From Loxodes magnus (taxonomy: Eukaryota; Ciliophora; Karyorelictea; Loxodida; Loxodidae), in contig CAMPDV010001988.1 in NCBI GenBank assembly GCA_946699065.1, positions 24,394-88,393 of the forward strand: a stretch of DNA of 64,000 bases, in the 5' to 3' direction. This document shows positions 14,340 through 26,299 of the stretch, piece after piece. A model generated the notes under the pieces. That model saw nothing but the letters and a program-made list of their open reading frames with translations. It was not told the origin of the DNA and ran no database searches. The position numbers and the translations under genes are program-made. Numbering within the stretch: the stretch's first letter is position 1; every line of letters starts with the position of its first letter.

Positions 14340-15300
14340 AGAAAGTAAATTAATTATGAGAAGCAACAAATTGCATTCAAATACTTGGAATATAATTTTA
14401 TGAATGCGAATATTATAAAGTCCATTGCTAAGAAATAAGGCAAACATATAAGAAATGTGCTAATGGATCCCTATTATAGTTTCAAAATATTAGAATGTTA
14501 CTCCTTAAAACTTTAAATTTACTTTTCAAATCTTTTTACTCCCTAAAGCAGAGTCTGATTCAGAAATTATACCATCAGAATTTATACAGAGTATCAGAAA
14601 AATAAAGAAAGATATAACGCTAATTAAAAAAGTAGCAATATATGTATCCTAAAGTCCAAACTTAACGTTTAACAAATCATGCTTCATTGACTTTAATTGA
14701 CAACTTTTTGAATGCTACATAAAATTGAAATATTTAAAATTTTATTTAAAATTAGGCCAAGAAACGTAAACAAATCCTGATTCTGATTTTGTTTTTCTAT
14801 TAAACAAAGCAAAATTGGTAATCTGAGATATTTTAAAGCTTGGAGAAACTAGCCTAATATTTTGAAATTGATCTATAGAATATTGAAGATCTTAAAAAAT
14901 TATTGAATAAAGCTTAAGAGAAAATTACATTTTTTTATAAAATGCTACGGATAGGATGATATAAATGTAAACTACTTGTTTTTTCTTGAAGATATTAATA
15001 AAGACACAAGATAGTTTCCAATTTATAAATATACTAAATTAGATATAATACCAGATTATCTCATTTCTTATCTTGAATTTTTAAGAGTGGAAAAGTGTAT
15101 TAAATCGATGAGTTATGCTAAAACCTCTATTTTATAATTTTGACAAGTCCCTCATTACAAATTTATAAAATAAATACTAAATATAGTGCAATTTGAAGAA
15201 AATTTTAGTGAATTTGCTTGAAAGCATTTTAAAAGATCACTAGGAACTATTAAAAAGTTTAATTAATTACTTAATTAGTCCCTCAAAAGATAAAAATGAC
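14340..15300 (+). pseudogene. Possible coding stretch, product unknown
   Basis: One plus-strand frame (ATG at 14400; same frame at 14679 and 14955) reads to about 15300 if TAA/TAG are Gln and TGA is Trp. The part after 14955 is the most protein-like, with NYLFFLEDINKDTRQFPIY and KLDIIPDYLISYLEFLRVEK. Ala/Asp/Glu/Gly/Val is about 18%, between chance and a healthy gene. No domain is recognised. It may be a gene with an alternative code, a relic, or chance in a genome where open frames carry little information. Confidence 0.22.
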
Positions 15301-16453
15301 AATATCCAAATAAAAAAATAATATCTTGGTTACCTTTTCATTGTACTTCTAATTTATCTTCCTTATTAAGCATATTTAGAATAGAAATTTATTAAAATCT
15401 AAAATATTTGAAGGTTAAAATCATTAGAATTGCAACAGATCTCTCTTGTAAGATTATTTAGAAACAATACTAATAAAAGTTAGTTCTTTAGTAATAAAAG
15501 TAAAAATCCTTCTTTTAATTAATTTCTTGATCTAGCAAACAAATAGCAATAGATTCATGTATTTTAGTTATTTTTATAATTTCCTTGCTATTAAGTTTTT
15601 CTTTTATATAAAACGAATTAACATCTTTATAATATCAATCACTTAACTTTAGTATGTTAATTTATCTTTAGTATCTTAAAGGTAATCACTATTCAATAGA
15701 TTTTTCATTAAAATTTTATATATTAATAATAATAAAAAATAGCGGTAAACTATTTTTATCCTTGCCTTTACTTTTAAAATAACTAAAATGTTTTGAATTA
15801 TACTTTAATTGCTAGATTAAGATTAAATCTTCTTAAAAGAATTAGTTAGCTTTATTATTAATGCCTATCAATTATAAGTAAGTAATTACTTATAGATATT
15901 TTTATTCTAAATGGTAGCTTTTTAATATACCTTTCTATAGCTGTCTATTAAGCTATTTTGATTAATCTTTTTCTCTAAGATAATTCTTTGTTGCTTTTAG
16001 GTGGCTAAACACAATATTTTCTTTCACCTAAAACTTTTATCTTCTATTTTCTAAATTTATAGCCTTAATTTCCTTCCAAATTAGACAACTTAAATTTAAA
16101 AATTAGAAATGATATTTCAAAAGCATATACATAGAAGATTCTTTTTATAGACAAATTAAAAGAAATAGCTTCTTTTATTAAGATAAAGGCATATTTATTA
16201 TGAATATACTAACTTGAAATGTTTGCATAATAATAGTTATTAAGCTTTCAATTATAATTTAGGTAGTTTAATCAATTACTTTTACAATCTCTTAATTGAA
16301 TTTAAGAGTTATAAGCAATTAGATCTTTAGTAAACTTAGACTCTTTGCTAAGGTTATTTCTGTCTATAGAACTATAAATTGCTTTTAATTTTAAAATGCT
16401 TATGGTTTTACTACTCAAAGACATTTAATTATCTAGTTCAAATTAGTAGAATA

Positions 16454-17770
16454 ATGTCTTTACTATGAGATTATGGGTTAATAATATTCACATAGAGTAG
16501 TCCTTAATAAAAAATCGGATATATAGATACTGAGTTGTCTTAAGTGAATGAGGATCAAATCATTATTGAAGCAAGAGGAATTGATCTGAGGTAGAATTTG
16601 GATATATAAAGAAATAACCCTTTAAGCAGAAGATTTATATCATCATATAAAGAAATCGTTTTAGTTTAATACTTAAATCTCTTGCTTTGCTTAAGTAGTT
16701 TTTGGCTTGCTTTCAGAGTGAATAGCAAATGAATTAAAGAAAATTTGAGAATCAAATATGTAAAGCATAATATTTCTAGGCATTAAGAGATTTATCACAG
16801 CTAAAATACTAAGCTAGAGTAACTAAGTTAGAGATAATAAGACAAAATCAGATCTTAAGTAAATTTTGAATGAGAATAATTTTAGAAGTTCTAAATCAGT
16901 CTATTAGATTTTAAAATTAAATCGGCAAAAACAAAATCACTGCCAGAACTTTTTAATTAGATTAAAAATGTTTGAGCGGTTTAAAAGTAGAAATAGTGAT
17001 TTAAGTTCTAGTAACAGTAATTTTAAGTAATTTGCATTGCAAAATTAAGAAGGGTAAATTTATCTAGCAGAGTTAAAAGAAGCTTGACATAGAGATAGGC
17101 ATTTTCTAAAAATTAATCAATTTGTTTATCATTTTATTTAGATTTCTGCCTGCTAAATCTTCTAATAACTAGAGTAAGAAGAAATAATTCTTTAGATCTA
17201 TTTATAAAAAACAGAGATTGGCTTTAAGAATCTCCTCAGGCTTGCTTGAATTAATTGAAAACCTAGAAGATAACATACTGAAAAAATGATAAAAAACATA
17301 TGCAAATGTAGAATTAAGTTCTTTAAGGAAAGAGATTTATCCACACTTAAAACTATGAGATTTTACATAGTATCTAACATACTTTCTGACAATTATTGGA
17401 AATAAAATATTAAGAGATAAAGGAAAGCACTGAATAAAATGAAAAAGAGTAATTCTTCGGAATAATAGCTTCAATGGACTTTATAAGAATGAGAATGTTC
17501 TTAAGAACAAGATTCTAAAGCTACTTCAAATTAAAGAATTTTCTAGTCATAAGATAAAAAATGAAGCTAAAAAATCTTAGCTATTTTTAGAAAATTGAAG
17601 CTAGCATTTTAAAAGCTATTGCACTTTAAAGAATGCAGATTTGAAGCATCATAAGCAAACTTTTGAGTAATTAGACAGCAAATCTACCATTTCTATTACT
17701 AAGTAATCAGAAAAATTGGATATGCAGTTAAATTTTTAAAAATTAGTCAAAAAAGTGGAGCTAGTATAAG
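16454..17770 (+). pseudogene. Possible decayed coding stretch, product unknown
   Basis: Starting at ATG 16454, a plus-strand frame gives a charged, protein-like reading to about 16960 (for example YIDTELSQVNEDQIIIEARG near the start). The protein-like reading then moves to frame +1 (about 16923-17130, with GQIYLAELKEAWHRDRHFLK) and to frame +2 (about 17220-17770, with ELIENLEDNILKKW and LKHHKQTFEQLDSKSTISIT). Two frame changes within 1.3 kb suggest indels in a relic or in the assembly. No family is recognised. The order and polarity are consistent over the stretch, so I rate it above the other unnamed stretches except 2650-3760. Confidence 0.28.
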
Positions 17771-18978
17771 CTTAATAAAGGTTATTAAGTTATTCAACTT
17801 ATCTTGTTTTATCTATCTCTCTTCACTACTTTTTAACAACATTTCCTTATTCTGTTTCAAAAATTACCGTCACTTTCTTATCTTTAACTACAAATCTTTT
17901 TAGTTAATAGAATTAAGGCTTATGGTCTATACTTTTCATTACTTACTAAAATAAAAGCTTATTTTCTTTTTGATTTTATTTCTCTGCTTCATTAAATAAG
18001 CAAGAGTTTGATGTATAAGCTCTATTTTTTAAGTTTCTGCTTTTAATAATAAACTAATAGAATCATAGAGCTTTTCATAATATTTTAACAATATAATCAT
18101 TTTGGAATTTTTTTAAGAATTAGCTTTCTTTTTCTATCTTAACAGAAATTTAGCAACAGCAAGATTTTAGTTTCTACAGCTATAGTTTTAGATTCCAAGA
18201 GAAGATAATAGATTTTTAGCTTAGTAAAGAAAATAAAGATTGTATTTATTTAATATTAATAACTCTTTAAACAGCTCAATAAGCTTGTTAAAATAATAAT
18301 ATACTAAGCAATAAGATAATAAGCAAACGCTATTCATATTAATACAATATAGATTAGTTATTTAATAAACTTTAAACTCTTAATATCAATATGATTAAAG
18401 GACTTTATTACTTTAATAATAGCTTTAGTAGTAGTAAATAGTAGTATTATAGATATGTTTAGAGTAATCATTTTAATAATAATAACTTTAACTAAAGCTA
18501 CTACTTATTTAAATATAATAGCTATTAGCATTAGTTATGATAATAGATCATATTACATTAGATAAAGTTACTTACTTTATTTACTTTTACTCTAGTTTAG
18601 CAAATCTTTTACCTAGTTTAATTTTAAGCTGTTCTATTGTAAATAAAAGGTTAAGTAGCTCTTTAATTTACTGTCTCTTTAATTCGATCTTTAAAGAACA
18701 TTTATAAATAATTAAAAGGTTTGATAATAACTCTATCTTAAGCTTTTGAAAGATTATTATTATTAGTCTCATTAGTTATAAAATCCAGGCAAATTAACTT
18801 TTAAAATATTAGGAATTAAGCTATATTTAGTTAACCATTTTTTAAATAGTAACTTAGTTCCTTTGCTTATATTAGCTTAGTTTACTTAAATTATTAATTT
18901 CTATCTCAAATATCCTTTGCTGATTCTTATAAAATACTGAAGTTATTAATTTAAAGTTGTAATGATGATAGATGAATA
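17771..18978. other. AT-rich stretch, simple-sequence tendency
   Basis: Contains many taataat and agtagta words around 18410-18560 but no clean array. No gene is supported. Confidence 0.35.
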
Positions 18979-19969
18979 TCATATTATTTTAACTTCAGAA
19001 AGTGCTGAAGTTAATCAAGGATCTTTTAGTATTTTCTTGACACTCGGTCGTTTACTAGAGTTTAATACAAAAATTCTATTTATAATAGCCTTTGAACTTT
19101 CACTCAAGTATTCTCCGAATGTAAAATAACCTTTCATAATCTTACTATAAAGCTCTTTGCCAGTTTTCCCTCTGAAAAGATAATATCCATTAAAGATAAC
19201 AAAAATAAGTACTCTAATCGCTCAAATATATTCTGGGAAGCCGCTATGCTCTTTATCACCAATTATTTGAGTGACATATAACTAGAAGGACATCAAAACA
19301 TTTCCACTTACTAGACAGGTGGAATTTCTGTTGAAAAGCCAAAGTTAATAAGCTTGACGCCTAACTAATAATCCGATTTATTATTCTAAAGCAGAAAATT
19401 TCCTAGCTTAATATCTCTATAAGCAATGCTTAAATCATAGCAATAATCCAGAGCTTAAAGCAGCTACTTAATTATCATTTTTGCGATTCTTCTGGAATCT
19501 GCGTTTAGTTTGTTTTTGAGAAATATATACAATTCAGGTCCATCCATATATTCAGTTACCAGATTTATTTGCTTATTGTAACTAACTACCTCATATAGCT
19601 TCGCTATGCTAGGATACCTTAGCTTTTGTAATACTAAAATTTCTCATTTACTGATTTCATTCTATGTGTATCTATAAGCTTAAACTTTTCATATACTTTT
19701 ATAGCCATTTTTTGTTCACTGTACTTGTTTTTTCCATAAATCAGAGATGCATAAGTACCACGTCCTATTAATTTCCCTAGACAGTAGTTATTTAGTGAGA
19801 TTTTGCTCCCTGTAAAATTGCTGAAGGATTTAGAATCAGCCTATATAACTTATTTATCTGCTGGTTTTTCTTTCTCTACTTCATTGTTCTGAGCAAAATG
19901 TAACTACCTCATATTGTATATTCCAAATACTTTACTTAGATTTAATTTGTTGTATTTGATAGGAGACAT
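18979..19969 (-). pseudogene. Decayed AMPK/MARK-type serine/threonine kinase
   Basis: In order on the minus strand the reading gives the glycine loop (GKLIGRGTYAS), the catalytic-lysine strand (MAIKVYEKFKLID), an alpha-C/beta-4 segment (EILVLQKLRYPSIAKLYEV), a catalytic loop AYRDIKLGNFLL (usual HRD changed to YRD, codon at 19419-19421), NFGFS in place of DFG (Asn codon 19344-19346), a subd. IX segment EYIWAIRVLIF, and a C-lobe end SKRPSVKKILKDPWL. The pattern matches SNF1/AMPK/MARK kinases, which phosphorylate Ser/Thr with ATP. Loss of the DFG aspartate and the APE motif, plus two frame breaks (about 19645 and 19280), make activity unlikely. Two near-invariant Trp positions (19222-19224 and 19015-19017) are TGA. 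Candidate start ATG is 19969 and candidate stop TGA is 18981-18979. If the breaks are assembly errors it could be a divergent pseudokinase. Confidence 0.75.
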
Positions 19970-20360
19970 TTTAGTTGTTTATGGAAAAAGAGAAGACTTG
20001 AAACTGGTATCAGGAGTAAAAGATGGAAATTAACGAGGTAAATTTCACTCTGAACCCAAGCGGCTGATGTTATTTTCTGTTTTCCTATGTCGGTAGCTCT
20101 CTAATATGCTTAGTTTATTGAATGTAATTTAAGGGTTACTTGATTTCCTCCCTGTTATTCTCTTCTTTGGCAGTCTATATTGGAGTAGCTCTTATTTCCT
20201 CTTAGCTTTCCTTTATGCTCTCTAATATATTCTCAAAGTAATTATATTCTGCTTAACTTCTTTAGACTTCTTCGGAATTCGTTAGAGACTTGTTTCCTTT
20301 TCATTATTTTTGGAATTTGATACTTCTGCTTCTTTGGTGATTTCATTATATCTAAAAAAA
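19970..20360 (-). pseudogene. Possible 5' coding part of the kinase relic
   Basis: Immediately upstream of the kinase relic on the same strand, a low-complexity but protein-like reading rich in Glu/Lys/Asn runs from about 20360 to 20010 (for example YNYFENILESIKESQEEI; about 25% Ala/Asp/Glu/Gly/Val). Its frame differs from that of the kinase N-terminus and shifts once more near 20280. It may be the decayed N-terminal extension of the kinase or a separate gene. No domain is recognised. Confidence 0.35.
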
Positions 20361-22650
20361 GATGTTTAATTAAGTACTTAGCTAAGTTGCCTTGATAATT
20401 ATAAAGTTGTTTTTTAACTATTTACCAGATAAAGGGCGTTACTAAGCTTTTTGCCTCTGTTTGAAAATCTATTTGCTAGGTATAATTTACTATGGCTAAA
20501 ACGAGTCAATCTTGTTGATATCTTTAAGATAATATTCTTTCCTCTTCACAGTGTTAGAATAAGACTTTTAAATAGCTACTAGAAATTAAGGAATTAAGTA
20601 TACCTCTTCATCGAATTTTAAATTTTTCCTACAGTTTACTTAATAGCAGTCTTACTAGAAGGTAAGTTACTTCTAACTCCTATTCCATTTCCATTATTAG
20701 CGATAAATGGCCTTTTAAGGTAGTAAGTTGTTGAACTGTCATAGCAGAGAGTTGTTTTATGTCTTATTTTTTTGAATGTGATAAGTAAATGATTCTAGAA
20801 GTTAGAGTTGAATGTAGCTAATTATTTACTATTTTATCTCTAGTTGAATATTTAATTACCTAAATAGAAGAATTATGCGATAGATGTGGATTTTATTTTC
20901 TAATTATTATAATTGCTCTTCAATTCTATTTTTTAATAGATTTGTTTTTTATATTTAATATTGCATTAAAAATTTATGACTTTCATTATTAAGTGTATTT
21001 GTATTTTCTTTCCTTATTCTTGCATTGCTACTAGATATAAGAGCTATCCTTCAAATATTATATCCTTCTTATTGCTAATTTTGCACTGTATATTGACTTC
21101 GTTTTGCAAACATTTAGTTTAAGAACTTTGAATTTGCTATTTGAATATTCTACAGTTAATATTCAAATAAGTAATGCTTAATTAATAAGGCTATATAAAT
21201 ATAAGCTATATACATTGATCTCACTTTAACTTTATTTTCTATATAAGATTTTATATTTAAGCTAAAACTATTTAGCTTCATTCTTTTACCCCTTTCTTGT
21301 CTTAAGCTTTTAACTGTACCTTATCACTAGAATTAATAATAAAAATAGATAAAGATAATAAGTGAACCTTAAGTCTAGAATATGGCTAAGTTTCATGCTT
21401 CTTTAGTCCTAAAGCTTAATTACAGTATTTTAATGCTTCATACTAATTTAAAGTCTCTCAATAGACTTCTACTTATCTATATATTTCAAACTTAATTGAT
21501 AGTTTTCTTAAAACTGAGCCATTGCTTTCTTTTACTCTTATAATTTCCCTTATAATTATAAATATAATTTAATCTTTTTAAAAGGCTTTATATTTTTAAA
21601 TGCTAGCTTTAAAAATTTTAACAAAAGAGTCTTAATAAAAAAGAGAAGAAATGGTTAAAAGTAAATAATGACTAAATGATATGAATTGATAAAAGTTAGA
21701 CTTCTAATAATAGCTAATAATAGAATATCATAAATAAACTAACTAAATATAAATAACTATGTGTATAATAATAGTCTCTATGGTATATGCTAAGCTAATA
21801 TTAGTTAATTAGAGTATTACATTTATTAATCTTAGTTATATTATATTAGTTAGTATCTTATACTATATCTAAATAAATAGCTTCATTGCTATTTTATAAT
21901 CTAACTAGCATTAGTATACTTCATTATAACTAACCTAGTTTTCAATTACTCTATTTTTAAGAATTAATTAAAGAGATATTTTAAAATAGGTTTTAATCTG
22001 AAGTATATCTATAGTTAATAATAATAAGATAGTCATTAATTTTAAAAGATCCTATAACTACATAAAGCATAACAACGCTGATATTATAAGAGAGTAAGAG
22101 ATAATTTAGTTAAATATACTAGCTGTAAATAATTTAATAACTATCAAGATTCTTAAAAATAATTATAAGCTTCTAAACTATTTAGCTTTATTAAAGCAAT
22201 TGTATAATTAATAAGCAACTCTATGATTATTAATAGATACTATAAGAATATAAACTATCAAATTATAATTACAGATATCTAATATTCAAGTGTATATCCA
22301 TATATGCTAGATCTATTTCAAATTCTTAATTCAATCTATTTAATTATATTATATTTACCTATTTTTTAGCTTATTAATTAAGGATCATTATTTTAGGTGA
22401 CAAGAAGAACTCTACTAAAGCTAATTTTTAACTAAACTGTAATTAAATTAATTTGAAATTATCAACTCAAACCAAGAAATTTTTTATTAAGATAAGCCAA
22501 ATACATGGTAATTATTAGAAGTTTAAAAGAATCCAAGTTATTCTTGCAAAGTACTGCTTATTTATTTTCTAGAAGAAAGTAGAACTGTCTCACATTTAAT
22601 AATAAGGATTTAATAAACTAGTAACTACCAGTTCTCCAAGGAACTTTGCA
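20361..22650. other. AT-rich stretch, nothing recognised
   Basis: No family, RNA or tandem array that I can support. The part from 21650 to 22400 is especially rich in taata/ctaat words. Confidence 0.35.
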
Positions 22651-22674
22651 AGAAGAAACAAATATTTTAGAAGT
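22651..22674 (+). repeat. Left copy of imperfect direct repeat flanking rRNA piece
   Basis: 24 bases beginning agaagaaaca and ending ttttagaagt. The right copy is at 22909-22931, with about 20 matching positions and one gap. The pair brackets the rRNA fragment, as a target-site duplication would, but the copies have diverged and could be unrelated A/G-rich words. Confidence 0.45.
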
Positions 22675-22714
22675 GTTAAGAACTTTGATTATTCTAACTC
22701 AGACATATTAATAA

Positions 22715-22885
22715 GCAACCAGCCAAGGGAACAGGCTTGGCATGATCGGCGGGAAAGAAGATCCTGTTGAGTTTGACTCTAGTCTGGCGCGTAGAGCGAC
22801 GAAGGAGGTATAGAATAAATGGGAGGCTACTTTCTTTTAATACCACTACTCTTAATGTCACTTTACTTATTCGACCATGAAGTAA
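22715..22885 (+). rRNA. Fragment of nuclear large-subunit (28S-type) rRNA
   Basis: A GC-richer island in AT-rich DNA. In order it contains cagccaaggg, aggcttgg, gcgggaaagaaga, cctgttgag, ttgactctagtctgg, a variable stretch, tagaataa.tgggag, aataccacta, and ctttacttattc. This is the order of a conserved block in the 3' half of eukaryotic cytosolic LSU rRNA, including the part downstream of the usual R1/R2 insertion sites. Only about 170 of several thousand bases are present. Several changes at conserved positions are C-to-T (accctg to atcctg, gagcttgac to gagtttgac), so this is a decayed or never-functional copy rather than a working rRNA gene. A coding reading of the minus strand here is a shadow of the rRNA. 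Confidence 0.85.
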
Positions 22886-22908
22886 CTTTCCTTGCAATGT
22901 AAATTGGT

Positions 22909-22931
22909 AGAAGAAACACTTTTTTAGAAGT
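22909..22931 (+). repeat. Right copy of imperfect direct repeat flanking rRNA piece
   Basis: 23 bases, agaagaaacac then ttttttagaagt, paired with 22651-22674. See that entry. Confidence 0.45.
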
Positions 22932-25900
22932 CAATAATTAGGGAATTACCAAATAATAGTAAATTTTAGAGCTTTATAGCATAAAAGGAAGAAATATTCC
23001 ATTTAACAAAACTAGATGCATTTGAAGTAAACAAATTACAAATAAGCTTGTTCATTCAGCACTACATTTTATAAAAAGATTTCTACCTGCTAATTTATTT
23101 AATTAGCTTATAAAACATTAAATTCCTATTATTAGAAAATGATAAATCAGAAGGAATATTAAAAAATCTAGTATTTTATCAGATAAATGTATCAATAAAT
23201 ATTTAGTAAAGCTTTTATGATTTTTCAAGCATTTTGATTTCTTTTTATTGTAGAACTAGTCTTGAAGTATAATTAAGAATCTCTTTTTGCTTAGCTCTCT
23301 GTTTATTTTCTTAGCTCAACTTGAAAAATTGTTATATATACCAATAGTTAGTTTGTTAAATATTTCCTTATAATTGTATTTTTTAGTTGATAGTTATTTA
23401 TAAATTAGGAAATAAGAGTCTAATATATGCTAAATCTTATTAATTAATTTGAGGTATTAGAATTAAGCTAATAATAATGTAGAATCTTTTATATATCTTT
23501 ATTAATATTTACTTTTATTAACTAATATCAAATAACCTTATTTTTATACTTTAAAGAAAACAGATAAAGAAATATAGTGGTAATAGAAGCTAAAAATTTT
23601 AGCTAAAAGAGGAAGAACTATTTTAGATGTTTTAAGAGAGAAAATAAAATTAGAAAAAGTCTAAAGTTTATTAATGTTTAACTAAGCTTAGTTATGCATA
23701 GATAAAGTTATAATAATTTAAATAAGCAATAAATTAATATTATTTATATAACAAATAGAGAATAGTTTATTATAAACTATAAACATCTTATTTAAAATAA
23801 AAATAATTGAAATTAGCATTTAATAACTCTATTAGATTCTAGTTTTAAGATTATTTAAATAGAATAGTTTTAATTCTTAGTTTAATTAAAGATTTAGCTA
23901 TAAACCAACCAATCATGTTAGTCCAATAATTTTAGAATATATTAAATTAAATAGATTTAAAAACTAGAATATTAAAGGTATCTTCATATAATAACCATAA
24001 CTTTATTTAAAATTTAGCGCTCTTTATTTGATAGCTAGTTATATATAAAAGGCTTTTAAGAAGATATATATATAATATGATTATTATTTGCTTAAGATAT
24101 AAAGATATAGTTAATAATAATACACTATATAATTAGTAAAATTATAATAAGCTTTATCTAAAATTAATACTAAGCTAACTATAAGATTATTTAAAATTAA
24201 TTAATAGCAATAACTTACATTAAATCTAGTATTGCTTAAATAAAATATTTACTAAGCTTTTAAGAAAATATCAATATCATGATATTATTAAAGAAAGATA
24301 AAAGTAAAAGTCTTAGTCAAATAGAGATATATATAATTTACTAGTATTATTATGAGAGTATTAGTATCTTAAATAGAGTGTAATAAAAAGGACTACAATA
24401 CTTAGGATGAAATTTCTAGTTGAGCTTATGAGCCTCAACGATAATAGTATCTTATCTATTTTAAATTTATATCCATTCTGCAATTTTATTATTTTCTGCT
24501 GATATCTCTTGTTTATTCCTCACTATTAAGCATGCTCTTTTTTGTAATATCTTGGAAAATGTAAAACTTTACCTAGATTGGTTCGAAGTAAATTAAGATT
24601 GATTCATAAGAATTTAGCACTTATATTAATAGAATCTTAATCTAAAAATTGAGGAAAAGTTATGAGTTAATAAAGCTATGAAGAAGGATAAAATTAACAA
24701 AAAAGTAGCTACTTATCTTCTATTAGCTTGTTATTTAAGTTAGAATTAGTTTAAATAAAATCAAAATATGAAGAGGAAATAGTTAAGAGCTAATATAATT
24801 AATTTATCTAATTATTAATTATCTTTAATAAATAGAAAGACACTCTAGTGTAAATTTTTGAATGCTATCTTTAATTAAATCTCCCGCCTTTTTTAAATAA
24901 AAGAGTTGTAGACTTTAAGATTAATTTTACTATTTATTTGCATCTTATAAGTAGATGGATATTTAATAAGTATAAAGAGTTTATAAGCTTAAGAAGATAG
25001 GATATTATTATGTAAATGTTATAATTGATAGATATTGTAATTTATTAACATAAATATAGGCTAAGTAAATCAAACTTAAATATAGCTATTATCCATAATA
25101 GACTCTGTAAATTTCTCAATTTTATGTTTAGTTTTAATAAATTATTATTTATTGCAAGAGAATAACCCTCTCATTATATCTTCTCTTCATATATTTCAAC
25201 TAATTTTGCTTCAAATAATTACTTTTTATTTCTAAATTTTCTTTATCTTTATAGCTTTTATTTAAGCATAAAGTAAATTGGAAATTCAGACTAATAAATT
25301 ATAATAATTTGTGAGTCAGTCTTACTTTTTCTTTATAGCTAATTAATTTTAGTTCCAAGATTAGATTTTTTAGGTTAAAAGTGTTAAAATAATTTGGTAA
25401 TAGGTAGATAATAGATTTGATTTTAAAGGATGACTAGAGTATTAGAGTAGTTAGTAATATTGACTAGTAGGAATATTAATAAGTAGCTTTATAATATCTT
25501 AAGTTAATTAATCTTACAATTATACTAATTATATGTTTAATATTAGACTGGTAGGTTATTTAAAATAGGTAGATAAAGCTACTAATATAAAAGAAATCTA
25601 AGAGTTATATAAGTTTAGTTAAAAGAGTAAGTAAAATGGTTGTAAAACTAATATATTAATAATTAGAATTAATGCTATTTAATAAGCAATCTTAGTCATT
25701 GTTAGAAGTGCTTAAGTCAATATTATTATTATAACTTATTAAATCATTAATAGAACTAAGCTAAATCTATCATCTTACCAAATCATTTTAATAACCATAA
25801 TATCAAGGAAAACATTATATAACCAAGTTCTCATTACTCTTATTTATTTATACTTCAATAAATCTATTATTTTAAAACTATCTATTCATGCTTTAGCTAG

Positions 25901-26299
25901 CCTAGTAAGAATAGATAGAGCTTTTCATTAATCATTAATAAATAGACAATAATTGATTATAATAAATTGATATTCTCGTCTTGTTATCTAAAGGAATAGT
26001 CCTAAAGTTTTAAAACTAAAAGATGTTCTTAAGCAACTTTAAAAAATTAATTTAAGAATTTTGGCCTTACTATTATATCTTTTAAAGCTTTTGCTTAATT
26101 TAATAAAAATGATAAACTCACTTTAATAGTTTTAGCCCTTGATCTAATTTAAGCTATGGTTTAAATTAAATCAAGATATTTTTTAAGATCTATTTAATTA
26201 AGTAACTACATCTCGTTAATTTTTTTAAAAGCTTTTTCTAAAATTATCCCTGAGTTATTCATATGTAACTAGACGCCAGGAATAATATGCTCTTTTTAT
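22932..26299. other. AT-rich stretch, nothing recognised
   Basis: Very rich in taataa, ttaatt and aagctaa words, with no gene, RNA or array that I can support. The region 23640-24400 has the look of long-decayed sequence. Confidence 0.35.

Noticed and set aside
18991-19012. 8-bp inverted repeat (aacttcag/ctgaagtt) as a terminator
   Set aside because: It lies within the end of the kinase relic and short perfect arms are common in such AT-rich DNA; nothing ties it to termination.
22694-22897. Minus-strand 67-codon open frame
   Set aside because: It is antisense to the LSU rRNA fragment; the GC-rich content comes from the rRNA.
24575-24600. tRNA T-loop-like word ggttcgaa
   Set aside because: The flanking bases do not form acceptor or anticodon stems.
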